Positions 1 to 9,605 of a DNA stretch of 64,000 nucleotides are shown here, one piece after another. Positions within the stretch are counted from its first letter, which is position 1; the number at the start of each line of letters is the position of its first letter. The translations under genes were made by a program, and so were the position numbers. The DNA is taken from NCBI GenBank assembly GCA_004431415.1, contig QPMI01000601.1, positions 286,628 to 350,627 of the forward strand. Direction: 5' to 3'. The stretch is from Cyanophora paradoxa. Lineage: Eukaryota > Glaucocystophyceae > Cyanophorales > Cyanophoraceae. Under the pieces are notes generated by a model. It had not been told where the DNA came from, did no database searches, and saw only the letters and a list, made by a program, of their open reading frames with translations.

Positions 1-1501
1 CCGCCTCGGCGGGGGCAGGCGGCCCGCGGGCGCGAGCTGCACGGAGAAGAGCACAGAGGCCGAGAGGTCCGCCCTGCGGCGAGTTCGGGGGCGCCCGGCG
101 GGGCGGGGCGGGTGGGGCGGGGAAGGAGGCGCGCGCCTGCCGGGGCGCTCGCGGAGGGCGACGATGCGGGCGCGCTCGAGGCCCCAGCGCGCGGCGGCGA
201 GGGCGAGGAGGTTCCGAAGGGGCCACCCCGGGTTCCCCGGCAGCCCGCACGGGTCCGCGAAGCCCAGCAGCACCTGCGGGGGGGATCAGGGGGGGGGAGA
301 AGGGGGGCACCGGGGTACACGCTCGCCTCGTCGGCGTCGGCGAGGGCCGCGCGGGCGGAGAGGGGCTCCACGCTCAGCGCGCCCCCGCGCAGCGCGGCCT
401 GCGCGGGGCTCGCGGCGCCGCCGGGTGCAGGGGATGGGGGGAGCGCGCACGAGGAAGAACGGCGGGGGCACCCCGCCGGCCCCCGGCCCGCCCCCCGAGA
501 GGCCCCTGAGGCGGTCGTACCCCTCCCGCAGCTGCTCGACCTGCGCCGGCGGTGCGTTCGCGGGGGCGGGGCGGGCGGAGGGGTACGGGATCCCACGGCC
601 ACGGCCGCGCCTGGGCCGGGGAGAGGGCGGAGGAGAGGGGTACGGGGTCCGCGAAGTAGGCGGCGTCGGGGAGGTGGAGGAGGGCGGGGAAGCAGAACCA
701 GTAGTGGAAGCGCCAGTTCTGCCGGCGGCCCGCGTGGGCGCGGAGCGCGGGGGGTACGGGCGCGGGCGGGGGCACCTTGAGGTCGGCGTACGCGATTGCG
801 GCAAAGCGGTTGAGGCGAGAGGGCTCCGCGAGCGCCGCCCCGCTGTGGATGTCCTCCCAGACCTGGTCCCCCCGGCCGCGCTCAACAAGCAGCGCCGGCG
901 GCGCGTCCGGCTGGCGGTGGGCCTCGCCTGCGCCGCGGTGGACGCGAGGACGGCTGCCTTGTCCGCCGCCTTGAACTCCTCGTGGCTGTTGTAGTTCCGC
1001 AGCGTCCCGGGCGCCGCGAACTGGTATGCTGCGCCGGCGGTCCGTCAGAACGAGAGGCGCGCGGCCCGACCCGCTCTCTCTCGTACCAGGAGGCCGGACG
1101 GCATCTTTGCCATCGAGTTCCGTGTCAAGTGACTCCGCCGAGAGGCAGATGAGCGCGGGGGCATTCGCGCCCTTCCCCGCGTTCCCCGTCCCTGCGCGCG
1201 CTCAAAACGATCAGAATGGGCGCGTACGCGCTGTGTTGCTCTCGGCTGCCAAGCCTAACCCTCGGCAGACGCAGGCACGACGAGCGCACAGCGCCGGCGG
1301 GCGGCGCACCGAACGTAGCTACCAGCGGCCGCGCCTCATCGTTCAGGCGGTAGCGCTCAAGCTTCCGCTTGGCGAGCTCGCTCCAGAACCCGACGTCTAC
1401 GAAGCTGCTCCACGGTGCGACCTGCGCGTGCGAGCCGCATCCTCAGCAACTTTGCTTGCACGCCGGCGCCGCAGACGCGAGGCGCGGGCGACGACCTGCA
1501 T
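1..1501 (-). CDS. ATG7: ATG7, ubiquitin-like-activating E1 of autophagy (N-terminal part)
   Basis: ATG7 is the cytosolic E1-like enzyme that activates ATG8 and ATG12 and passes them to ATG3 and ATG10. Only the N-terminal domain is in the window; the ThiF/adenylation half lies beyond the left edge. Diagnostic blocks in order are WSSFVDVGFWSELAKRKLERY (about 1410-1350), RNYNSHEEFKAADKAA, LNRFAAIAYADLK followed after an intron by WRFHYWFCFPALLHLP (about 830-670), and VLLGFADPCGLPGNPGWPLRN (about 275-215). They match the family in sequence and order. The best start is a tiny first coding exon at 1496-1501 (ATG CAG) joined across an intron at 1422-1495 to exon 2, giving MQVAPWSS. That intron has a CTGAG branch site and ends in GCAG. 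At least five introns are visible. Identification is secure; the micro-exon start is inferred. Confidence 0.92.
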
Positions 1502-2100
1502 CGCGCGAATGTACCCCGCCACTTTGCAACACCCGGCTTTTTTTCGGTTGTGAAGCGGTGCTTGACAAGCCGCGCGCGCCGCGCCTCCGAGCGGAGCCTG
1601 ACTCTATTACCGCTATGCGCAGATCTTCGTTCTCAATGCGCGGCATAGGCGCGCTGGCCTCTGGCGCGGGCGCGGCCGACGCGCCGCGCCTGAGAAGCTT
1701 GGAGACCGTATCTGGCATGGGCGGTGATCGCATGGCCCGTATGGATCCTTCGTGGCGTCACGCCTATCCCCTCGTGGCGTCACGCCTATCCCCTAGGCCT
1801 CCGCGGTCAGATCGGCGCGGAGTCGCGCGCGGCCGCGGCGGCGCGGGCGTGTGCGCATGCCAGCTGGAGTCCGAGCGAAAGGAAGTAGCCTTTCAAACCC
1901 CAGCCGCGCGGCAGAGAGAGATCTTAGCCGCGCGCGCCCCCTCATAAAGAGCGGAGAGCGGTCAGACGCAGCTCATTCCTCGTTCGGCATCAGCGCCTCG
2001 GCCTCCTCAGCAGCAGCAGCAGCGCCAGTCCCTCGGCCTTCCGCAAGCAGCCGCGCTCGCCCCGCGCCCAGCCGAGAGCGCCGCAAGCCCGCCAGCAGCC
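1502..2100. promoter_or_regulatory. Shared upstream region between ATG7 and the KEN-box gene
   Basis: This 600-bp gap separates two divergent starts and is the only space for both promoters. It contains a perfect tandem repeat with a palindromic GGCGTCACGCC core (1750-1793) and a CATAAAG near 1942 that could be a weak TATA element for the rightward gene. CAG repeats near 2010 precede the start codon. I see no coding exon that fits either neighbour. Promoter function is inferred from position only. Confidence 0.4.
1750..1793. repeat. Perfect tandem duplication of a 22-bp unit with palindromic core
   Basis: Two exact 22-bp copies abut at 1750-1771 and 1772-1793. Each contains GTGGCGTCACGCC, in which GGCG and CGCC flank TCA, resembling a CRE/bZIP-type site. 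The position between divergent genes suggests a cis-element, but no binding protein is implied by the sequence alone. Confidence 0.85.
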
Positions 2101-2637
2101 ATGGCCGTCGTTGATGTGCTCCCGATCGAAGGCGCCTTCGCCGGGCTCGCCTCGGCGCGCTCCCGCAGCTCCCGCGCCCTCCCGGCGTGCGCCGCGGAGG
2201 CGCCGGCCCCCGCCTGCCCCGGGAAGAAGCGCCTCTCGGCGCCCGTGATGCCGGCCGCCAAGCGCGGCAAGGAGAACGCCGACAGCAACGCCCCCGCCGC
2301 CCCCGCCCCCGCCGACGACGCCTGCCCCGCCCCTCGCCCGCCCGCACCCTCCGCCTCGCCTCGGCGCCGGCCCCGCGCCGAGCCCGGCGCCTGCGGCCGG
2401 GCGGGGGCGCTCAGCCTGGCGGAGCTCGCGGCGGCGCTCGCGGCGATCGCCGCCGCGCCGGCGGAGGCGGAGGCGGAGGAGGCGGAGCTCGCGGCCTTCG
2501 AGTGGGGCGCCCCGGCCCCGGCGCCCCGCCCCGCCCTCTTCGCCCCCGTCGGCGCCGCCCAGCGCCTCGCCGCCCGGCGCGCCTTCTGCCCCGAGCGCAT
2601 GTTCGGCTCCGCCGCCCCCGCCGTCCTCGCCTGCTAG
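2101..2637 (+). CDS. Small disordered Ala/Pro-rich protein with a KEN box
   Basis: Single-exon frame of 178 codons starting at an ATG in a good context (GCAGCCATGG) and ending in TAG. I do not recognise the family. The protein is Ala/Pro/Arg-rich and probably mostly unstructured. Near residue 60 it has KRGKENADSN, a match to the KEN-box degron read by the anaphase-promoting complex, preceded by a basic GKKRLS patch. An Ala/Leu-rich helix-prone stretch (LAELAAALAAIAAAP) lies around residues 100-120. These traits would suit a short-lived cell-cycle regulator, but that is inference. In this GC-rich DNA an open frame of this length can occur by chance. The consistent start context, low-complexity protein signature and position beside a promoter region favour a real gene. 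Confidence 0.5.
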   Translation: MAVVDVLPIEGAFAGLASARSRSSRALPACAAEAPAPACPGKKRLSAPVMPAAKRGKENADSNAPAAPAPADDACPAPRPPAPSASPRRRPRAEPGACGRAGALSLAELAAALAAIAAAPAEAEAEEAELAAFEWGAPAPAPRPALFAPVGAAQRLAARRAFCPERMFGSAAPAVLAC

Positions 2638-3198
2638 CCCCGCCGCCCGCCGCCCGCCGCCCCGCCTCGAATCGCTCGCATCGCTAGTGCCCCCCTCCTG
2701 CCCGGGGGATCCTGTAGTTCGCCTTCGCCCGCCGTCCCGTGGACTGTACAATGCTTCCTGCATCCTCGACCTCCGCCCGTCGCCCGCTTGCGGGTCTCCC
2801 CGCAGTCTATCCCAGCGCGCGCCTTACGCAGTTAGATTTTGAACGCATAATAGCCCTGATCACGATGCGATTAGTTTAATCAACTCTGTGCAGTATTCTC
2901 GATGTATTGATTACTTGATCTAAAGAAAGTTAAGTATCATGGTATGCGTCAATCCGTACACGAACGCGCTTGAGTTGCAGCCCTAGTCTGAAGGTGGCCA
3001 TGGGCCGAGCGATAGGGACATCGATGGGAATTCGAGAGGTGGGATGAGCAGGGGCCCGGGGCGGGAAGAGGTGCAATAGACACTCCGCACGGCGCAGCTG
3101 TGCCAGCGCTCTTCCAGGGGTGGAGTAAGGGGGCTGGCCCTGCGGCAGAGGTCGCCGCGGGGCGGGTGGGAGGGCGGGGCGGGGGGCGCGGGGCCGCC
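2638..3198. other. Convergent intergenic region
   Basis: 3' flanks of the KEN-box gene and the scramblase gene. An AT-richer patch around 2835-2960 (TTGAACGCATAATAG, TTAGTTTAATCAAC) stands out from the GC-rich surroundings and probably holds the 3' ends of one or both transcripts. I see no coding or RNA gene. Confidence 0.5.
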
Positions 3199-5414
3199 TC
3201 AGTCGTCCCCGCCGAAGATGTCCCAGAGGGTCCCGAGGAGGCCCCGGCCGCCCTCCTCGTCGCCCCCGCCGCCCCCCGCGCCCCCGCCCTCCCCGCCGTC
3301 CTCCCCCCACGGGTCCTCGAACACCGGCTCCTGCGGGAACGCCTCGGGGTCCGCCGGTACCCCCCCGTCCGGCTGCGCCCCGGGGGCCTCCGGGCCCGGC
3401 CCCGGCGGCTTCTGGCCCGGCTCGAGGTCGGGGGTGGGCACGGGGGTCGGGATGGGGGCGCCCCCGCCGCCGCCCCCGCCCGGGATGGGTATCGGCATGA
3501 GCCAGGGCATCATGCTGGGGAGGGCGGATCAGTCGGGGGAGGGAAGAGGCGCGGCGGAGGGGAATCGCGTACCCGGGACCGCCGCTGGTCTTGGAGAAGT
3601 AGTCCTGGGGGCGCACGCGTCAGCAAGGCGGCGACGCTGCGGGACCTGCGGCGAAGGCGAGGGCGCACGAAGTCGATGGTGATGGCCGTCGCTGGGGCGG
3701 CGGGGCCGGTCAGGCGGGGGCGGGGCGGAGAAGGGGCACGGGGACGGACCGAGGATGACGGCGCGCTTGTCGAGGTTGAGGGGCCCCCGCGCGGGGGGCG
3801 GCCGCACGGGCACCAGGCTGGTCGAGGCGGCGCCGGCCCCGGGGGCAGCGGCCGGGGCGGAGGCGGCGGCGAGGGCGGCGGCGCGGTCGGGCGGGGGCGG
3901 CGGGGGCTCCTCGAAGCGGGAAGGGTCCATCCGCACGATGTACTGGTTCCCGTCCGTGAAGAGCTGCCCGCCGCCCCCGCCCCCGCCCGTCGGCGCCGGG
4001 AGAAAGGGCGGGGGCGGGCGGGCCGGCGGGCAGGGGCCCGGGGGGGCGCACCTCGCGAGCCCAGCCGGTGAAGTTCTTGTCGACGGCCGCCACCTTGTGC
4101 CCGTGCTCGTCCACCACCTGCGCCCGCCCCGGCCCCGCACCCGCCTCAGAGGGCGCCTGGAGCTAAGGCCGCCCCGCCCGGCCCGGCGCACGTCGAACTC
4201 CCAGGCGAGGGTCGGCGCGTCGATCTTCCCGAACTGCGTCTGCGGGGCGGAGGGGAGGGCGTCAGCGCCGGCGCGGCGGCATGGCCGGGGGCGGGGGGCG
4301 GGAGGGGGCGGGCGGGCGGGGGGGCACCTTGCCCCAGAAGAGCTCGTACTTGCGCCGCAGGAGCGTCAGCTGCTCGTGCACCTGCCCCCGCCCCCGCCTC
4401 GGCCCCGGCCCCCTCCGAGCTCGGGGCGGGGCGGGCGGGGCCGGGGTACGGACCTCGCCGACGAGGTTGCCCTGCGGGTCCTCGACGTAGAGGCTCGAGC
4501 TCGCGATGTAGAACGGCCTACCCCGCCCGGCTCGGTCCGGCCGGGGGTACGCCAAACCGGGCGGGGCCGGGGTGCGCGTGGGGCGGACCGGCGGACGACG
4601 AAGACGACGCTGCCGTGGGCGTCGAAGACCGTGATCCGCGCGTCCCGGTGCGTCTGGTCGGAAGGAAGAGCCTGAGCGTTCGGCGTACCCCCACGAAAAG
4701 TTGGTACCTTGAGGACGTTGCGGGCGACGGCCCGCGCGAAGCCGCCCTCCTCCGCCATGTACCTGCGGGATCGGGTTCGAATCCGCGCCGGGAGGTTCTG
4801 CGGGGGGAGGGAGCGGACCCGATGACGTGGCCGGACTCGTTGCGAATGTCGTACTTGTTCGCCTGTACCCCGGCGTCAGGGTCGGGGGGCGAGTGGGCGG
4901 TAGGATTCGGAGGCGCGCCTGCTCGAAGCCCGCGATGATATTCCCCCATTCCAGCCGGCGAGTCACAATCTTACGGCGGCTACAGTCAGCGGCTGCGCTC
5001 GCGCCGGATCCGGCGCCTCCAGGCCGGCGCCGGGCATCGCGGGGGGCCGCGGCGGGGCCGGGGGGCGCGGGCAGGGGCGGACCAGCGCGGGGTGGTGCAG
5101 CACGAGGCCGGTCGATTGCGAGTCGGGAAGAACGGCGCCAACTGCGCACGTGGCGGCGCAGGGCCGGTGAGAAGCAGCGGCGCGCGCGCGCGCGCGTGTT
5201 GCGCTTGAGAGGGGTCACCGAGGCCGGACGGGAATGGCGGCGGGATGAAGGGCCCAATCGGCGTCGGCAAGTGGCTTCTTCCCTCGGGGGGGCCGACGTT
5301 AAGCGGGCTGGGAGGAGGAGGAAGGTTCGAGTGGACGACGTCAGGCGGAGGGGCGGGCGGGCCAGCGGCTGCAGGCGGCGGCGCTGGACGCTGCGACACG
5401 CCGAGCTTCGGCAT
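3199..5414 (-). CDS. Phospholipid scramblase family protein
   Basis: Scramblases form a 12-stranded barrel around a C-terminal membrane helix and are linked to calcium-driven phospholipid mixing or, in the fungal AIM25 branch, to mitochondria. Blocks in order on the minus strand are a Pro-rich N-terminus (from MPKLGVSQRP), WGNIIAGFEQA, YDIRNESGHVIGS, ARITVFDAHGSVVFVVRR, FYIASSSLYVEDPQGNLVGEV, LLRRKYELFWGK, FGKIDAPTLAWEFDV, VVDEHGHKVAAVDKNFTGWA, FTDGNQYIVRMDP and AITIDFDYFSKTSGG. The last block is the typical scramblase C-terminal segment. A Gly/Pro/Glu-rich tail ending GTLWDIFGGDD follows. About nine short introns separate these blocks; the one before DYFS has donor GTGCGCCCT. The start at 5414 is the first ATG in frame with an upstream stop. 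Family is confident, substrate and membrane are not. Confidence 0.85.
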
Positions 5415-6359
5415 CCAGTATTTCTTCTTCGGAGCCTCCGGCGGCGGCGCGCCGTCCGACGCTGGCGGCGTGCGCTCAATGGCGCGCCAGTTCAGCGCTC
5501 AATGGCGCGCGCGCAGCCGGCCGCGAGCGCCGGGAGCGCGTACCGTAACTGCGCACGCAGGAAGCCGAAGGCAGGCGCCCAAGGCGAAGCGCCCGGACAC
5601 CGGCGAAGTTTACGGCGCCACCGCTCGCTGAAAGAGAGGCGGCGGGTCGTAGTCGCCTTAGCGAGCTGAGCGCCGCCCTCCGGAGGGCGAGCGACGCCCG
5701 AATCATGGCGCTGGTTAAAAGTCAAGCGGCTCAAGCCGATGTCCTGGGTAGAGGAGTTATGACGAATTGACGGGTTCGACTCCCTGTCGACTTCGTTGTT
5801 ACATTCCGCTGCCTCCGCCGGAGGGCCTGCTGGGAGCGCCAAGGGTTTTCCCGAGGATTTCAGACCTTGGTGACGCAGCTGCGAATCTACCAGCTTGCCT
5901 CTCGGCGGGTCCGGACGTGCGCTCGAAAGCGAGCGGCCGTCCGAGGGCGGGCGGCGCTCTTTCTCGACTTTGAAGCCTTTCTGGAGTCAGCGGTTGGGAC
6001 ATTGCTCCAGCGAACTTCGCCCTCGCGATGGCCGGCGAACTTCGCTTCGTCGAACTGAGGAAGCCGGCGGACGCCCCGGCGGTGCGCGGGCCCCTCGCTG
6101 GGCCTTGCTGGCGCGTATTTACCACGCTGAGAGACTCGTGCAGGGATCCGTGGCGCTTTGGCTAGGCGCCGATGCTAGCTCGGCCGACGCTGTGATTGGC
6201 GTCGGCCGTGTGAGCCGCAACGACATTGAGGCCCCGTCGCTCGGCCGGATGATTCGCCTTGAGTTGTTCGGAAATTCACATCCCGACGGGACGCGCCGGC
6301 GGCCGCCGAGCCTCCCGTCGGTGGAGCAGGTCCGTCCGCGCCATGGCCGCGCCTCCGCG
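5415..6359. other. Intergenic region between two divergent genes
   Basis: Upstream of both the scramblase (-) and chromodomain (+) genes, so it should contain both promoters. The stretch near 5775-5800 looks like a tRNA T-arm (GGGTTCGACTCCC), but acceptor and D arms do not fold convincingly. No coding exon is supported. Confidence 0.4.
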
Positions 6360-9300
6360 ATGACGCGCGGGGCTCACGGGCGCGCGTTCGTCCAGGTCTT
6401 CAAAGAGAGCGCGGGGGAGTCCCGCGGGCCCGTGGTCGACGTGCTCTCCGACGAGGTGATGCTCGGGACGCGGCCCAGCGGCGGACCGGCGGCGGCCACC
6501 AACGAGCTCCTCCGCCAGCTCAACGTGCGCGCGCCGCCCGCCGCGCGCATCTCTCTATGCGCGCCGACGACGCCTCCCGCGCCAGGACGCGCTCTCGAGG
6601 CACGAGGTCCGCATCCAGGCGCTCCGGACGGGCCGCAGCGTGACCGTCTCCAGCGGTGCGCTCCCTCATTCAGTGCCGCCGCGGCATTCTCCCGAACCGT
6701 CCTCGCAGGCTCCCACGGGGCGCGGCCGGCGGATCAGCGCGTCCCGACGCCCGAGCTGTGCGCCCCGCGGCGACTCCGGCTGGGGCGCGGCGAGCGCTGA
6801 CGCGGGGCCGGCAGGCCGGTGCCGATCCGGGAGGACTCGGAGGAGGGCGTGCCGCAGCTGGAGTCGGCCTCGAGCCCCGAGGTGTGCCCCACGGAGAACG
6901 AGAGCGACGGGTGCGCGCCCCGCCCCGCGCCGCCCCCCGCGCCCCGCGCCGATGGCCCGGCCGCGCGCAGGGCGACGAGGCCGGAGCCGGCGCCCCCCAC
7001 GCCGAGGCTGCCGCGGTGCGCTGGGTGGGGCGCGCCGCGCGCCGCCGTGCGGGGCCGAGCGGGGCCGGGGCGGGGCGCAGCGGGCGGTGGGCGAGGCGCT
7101 GCTCTCCAAGTCGGCGCAGGCGAAGATGATGGCCCGCCGCGTCGCCGGCCTCCCCGCCGCCGACCTCCTCCTCTTCCCGGTACCCCGCCCGCCCCCTCCC
7201 CCGCGCTTTCGCCGCCAACGCCGAGCGGGCCGGCAGGCGGTGCGGGAGGCGTCGCGGGCGGCGGACGCGGCGCAGCTTCGTTCGCTGCTCGAGGCGCACG
7301 TCGCAGCGGGCGGACGACTCGTCGCGACCGTGCGGCACCCCCAATGCCCGCGCGCCGCGCGGGGCGCCGACGCGCGGGCCGCAGTTGGCGACCGCCGCCT
7401 CGTCGGAGCCGCTGTTCCGCGTGCCGCCGGCCGCAGAGGCGCCCAGGCGGGGCCGCGGCCGCCCCCGCAAGACCCGGGGCCGGACGGGTCGGCCTCGCCC
7501 CCAAGGCCGAGGAGCGCGCCCCGGAGCCGGCGCCGCCCGCCAAGCGCCGCGGGCGGCCCCGAAGGACGGGCGGGGCGGGGCGGCGCGCCGCCCGCCCCTG
7601 CCCCGACCTCGCCCGGGCCTCGGCCCCGCACTCCCCGAGCCCGAGCCCGAGTCCGACACCTCCCCGCCCCGCGGCCGGGCCGGGCCGTGGCCGGAGCCGC
7701 TCCCCGGGCGATCCCCAACGCGGGCATCCCGGGGCGGGGAGGCCGGGGCGGCCGGGCCGGGGCCGGGCCGGGGCCGGGGCCGGGGCGGGGCGGGGTCGGG
7801 GGCGGCGGAGGATGGGCGGCGTCGGGGGCGGAGGAGCGGCGGGGCAAGCGGGCGCGGCGGGCGCGGGCGGAGTCGGGGTCGGGGTCGGAGGGGGAGGCGG
7901 GGCGGGGGCCGCTGGACCCGCCGGGGTCGCCCCCGCTGGAGAGCACGTGGGAGGACGACCCGGCCGGCATCGAGGACGTCGTCCGCCGCATCCCCGTCGG
8001 TGGGCCCGCCCCGCCCTGCAGCCCCGGCGCCCCGGCGCCCCCGCCCTCTCCTCCTCCCCGGCCCTGACGGGCCGCGCGCAGCGCAAGTGAACAAGATCCT
8101 GGAGCGGGCGGCGATCATGAAGTGCTCCCTCGAGAAGCTATACCGCCACCTCAAGAACGCCCGCGGCGCCGAGTCGGTCCGCCCGCGCCGCCCCCGGCGC
8201 CCCCGCTCCTCCTCCTCTGCCCCGCGCCGCCCGACGCGCGCCGGGCCGCCCGAGCAGCAGGAGCTGCTGCGCTTCGAGGGCCGCGAGCTCACCGAGGCGC
8301 GCCCCGCCCGCGCGCGGGAGGCCCCGCCCCGGCCCCGCCCCTTCCTGACGGGCTCGCAGCGGGAGTTCTTCGCGATCCGCGGGCGCTACGAGGTGGAGGC
8401 CGTCGTCGACTTCGACGCCACCACCGTGCGCGCCCCGCCCCCGCCCTCGGCAGAGTCCTCTTGAGGGCAGAGGCGAGGCTGACGCGGAGCTCTCTTCTTC
8501 TTCCCGCGAAGGGCCTCTACCTGGTCAAGTGGGCGGGGTACCCCGACTCGGACAACACGTGGGAGCCGGTGAAGAACCTCCGCGACTGCTGGCACTTCGT
8601 CGAGCGCTTCGCGGTACCCCTCGAGACTCCCCGCCTCGCCCTTGCCTCCCCCGCTGAGCCCCGGCGGCAGCAAGCGACCGGGAAGGCGGTGGGGCCCCGG
8701 CCGCGGCCCAGCTCGGCCCCGCGGATGAGCGCGGTGCGCCCGTTCCCGCCCCCGTGTCGCCCTCGCTCGCGGCTGGGCGCTCAGCGGCGCGGCAGAAGGC
8801 GAAGGCGATGGCGGAGGGGGCGGCGGCGGGCGGGGCGGCGGCCCCGCGGCCGCGGCGGCCGCGGCGGGCCAGCAGCCCTCGCCCCGCCGCGGGGGCGCGC
8901 CAAGGTGGTGGGCCCCGCCCCCGCCCCCGCCCCGCGCCCGCGCCCGCCCCGCTCGCGCCCGCCCTCCCGCCCTGACGGCGCGCGCCGCAGGAGGAGTCGG
9001 GCTCGAGCGCGCCCTCCTCCTCGCCCGCCTCGCCCCTGCCCGCCCCCCGCGCCCCCGGCCCCCGCCCCTCCTGGCCCCCGCCCCCTACCCCGCCGCAATG
9101 TCCGCGGCGGCGCCGGCGGCGGCGGCGGCGTCGCCGCGGACGGGGGCGGGGGCCCACGGGCTCGCCCCGGCGACCCGCCGCGTGACCCTCTCCATCGACC
9201 TCGTCGTGCCCCCCGAGGCGCCCGCCGCCGCCCCGCGCCCCCGCGGCCCACCGTACCCCCCCTGACCCCGGGGCCTAGGTGACGGACGAGGAGCTGGCGC

Positions 9301-9371
9301 GGACGGCGCGGCGGGCGTACGGCAAGGCCTGCGTCAAGGTCACCAAGCGGCGCAGCCCCGACGCCGCCTGA
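6360..9371 (+). CDS. Chromodomain protein with AT-hook-like motifs
   Basis: A chromatin-binding protein. The chromodomain is split by an intron: RGRYEVEAVVDFDATT (about 8385-8430) joins LYLVKWAGYPDSDNTWEPV (about 8517-8573) and DCWHFVERF. It keeps the aromatic cage positions typical of methyl-lysine readers (Y, W, and Y/W of the WEP region). Upstream are acidic and basic low-complexity segments, a motif GRGRPRK or KRRGRPRR (the reading frame there is ambiguous) and a helical segment NKILERAAIMKCSLEKLYRH. The last exon encodes DEELARTARRAYGKACVKV and ends at TGA 9369-9371. Introns are numerous and short, with donors GTGCGC or GTACCCC and one apparent GC donor (GAG then GCGCGCCCC, near 8300), and tails such as CTGACGGGCTCGCAG. 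The first exon (MTRGAHGRAF) is the least certain part. Confidence 0.78.
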
Positions 9372-9605
9372 TCATGAGCGCGCGGGATCCGGAGCCCCGG
9401 CGCCCGCCCCCGCGCTCGCTCGACGCCCCCGCGCTTCTGTATCTGTGCTCAATTTCGACTACTTAGCTCACAAACTGTACACGAGTTTACAGGGCGAAGC
9501 TATCTAGCTACAGTACACGATTTTACAGTACAGGGGGTGCTAATTTACCGTACAGGGGGTGGCCGGCTGACGCCGGCGCCGGGCCCGGCCCCGCGGGTCG
9601 GGGGG
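9372..9605. repeat. Convergent 3' flank with short tandem GTACAGGGGGTG repeats
   Basis: Between the 3' ends of the chromodomain and IVD genes. TTTACAGTACAGGGGGTG and TTTACCGTACAGGGGGTG occur in tandem at about 9528-9562, preceded by two related GTACACGA(G)TTTACAG copies at 9477-9530. The repeat sits where both transcripts should end, so a role in 3' processing is possible but unproven. Confidence 0.6.

Noticed and set aside
4780-4800. B-box-like GGGTTCGAATCC
   Set aside because: It lies at an intron/exon edge of the scramblase gene; flanks do not fold as a tRNA.
5700-5805. tRNA-like T-arm GGGTTCGACTCCC with a possible acceptor stem AAGTCAA / GTCGACTT
   Set aside because: The T-stem does not pair properly, the acceptor has a mismatch, and no convincing D or anticodon arm exists.
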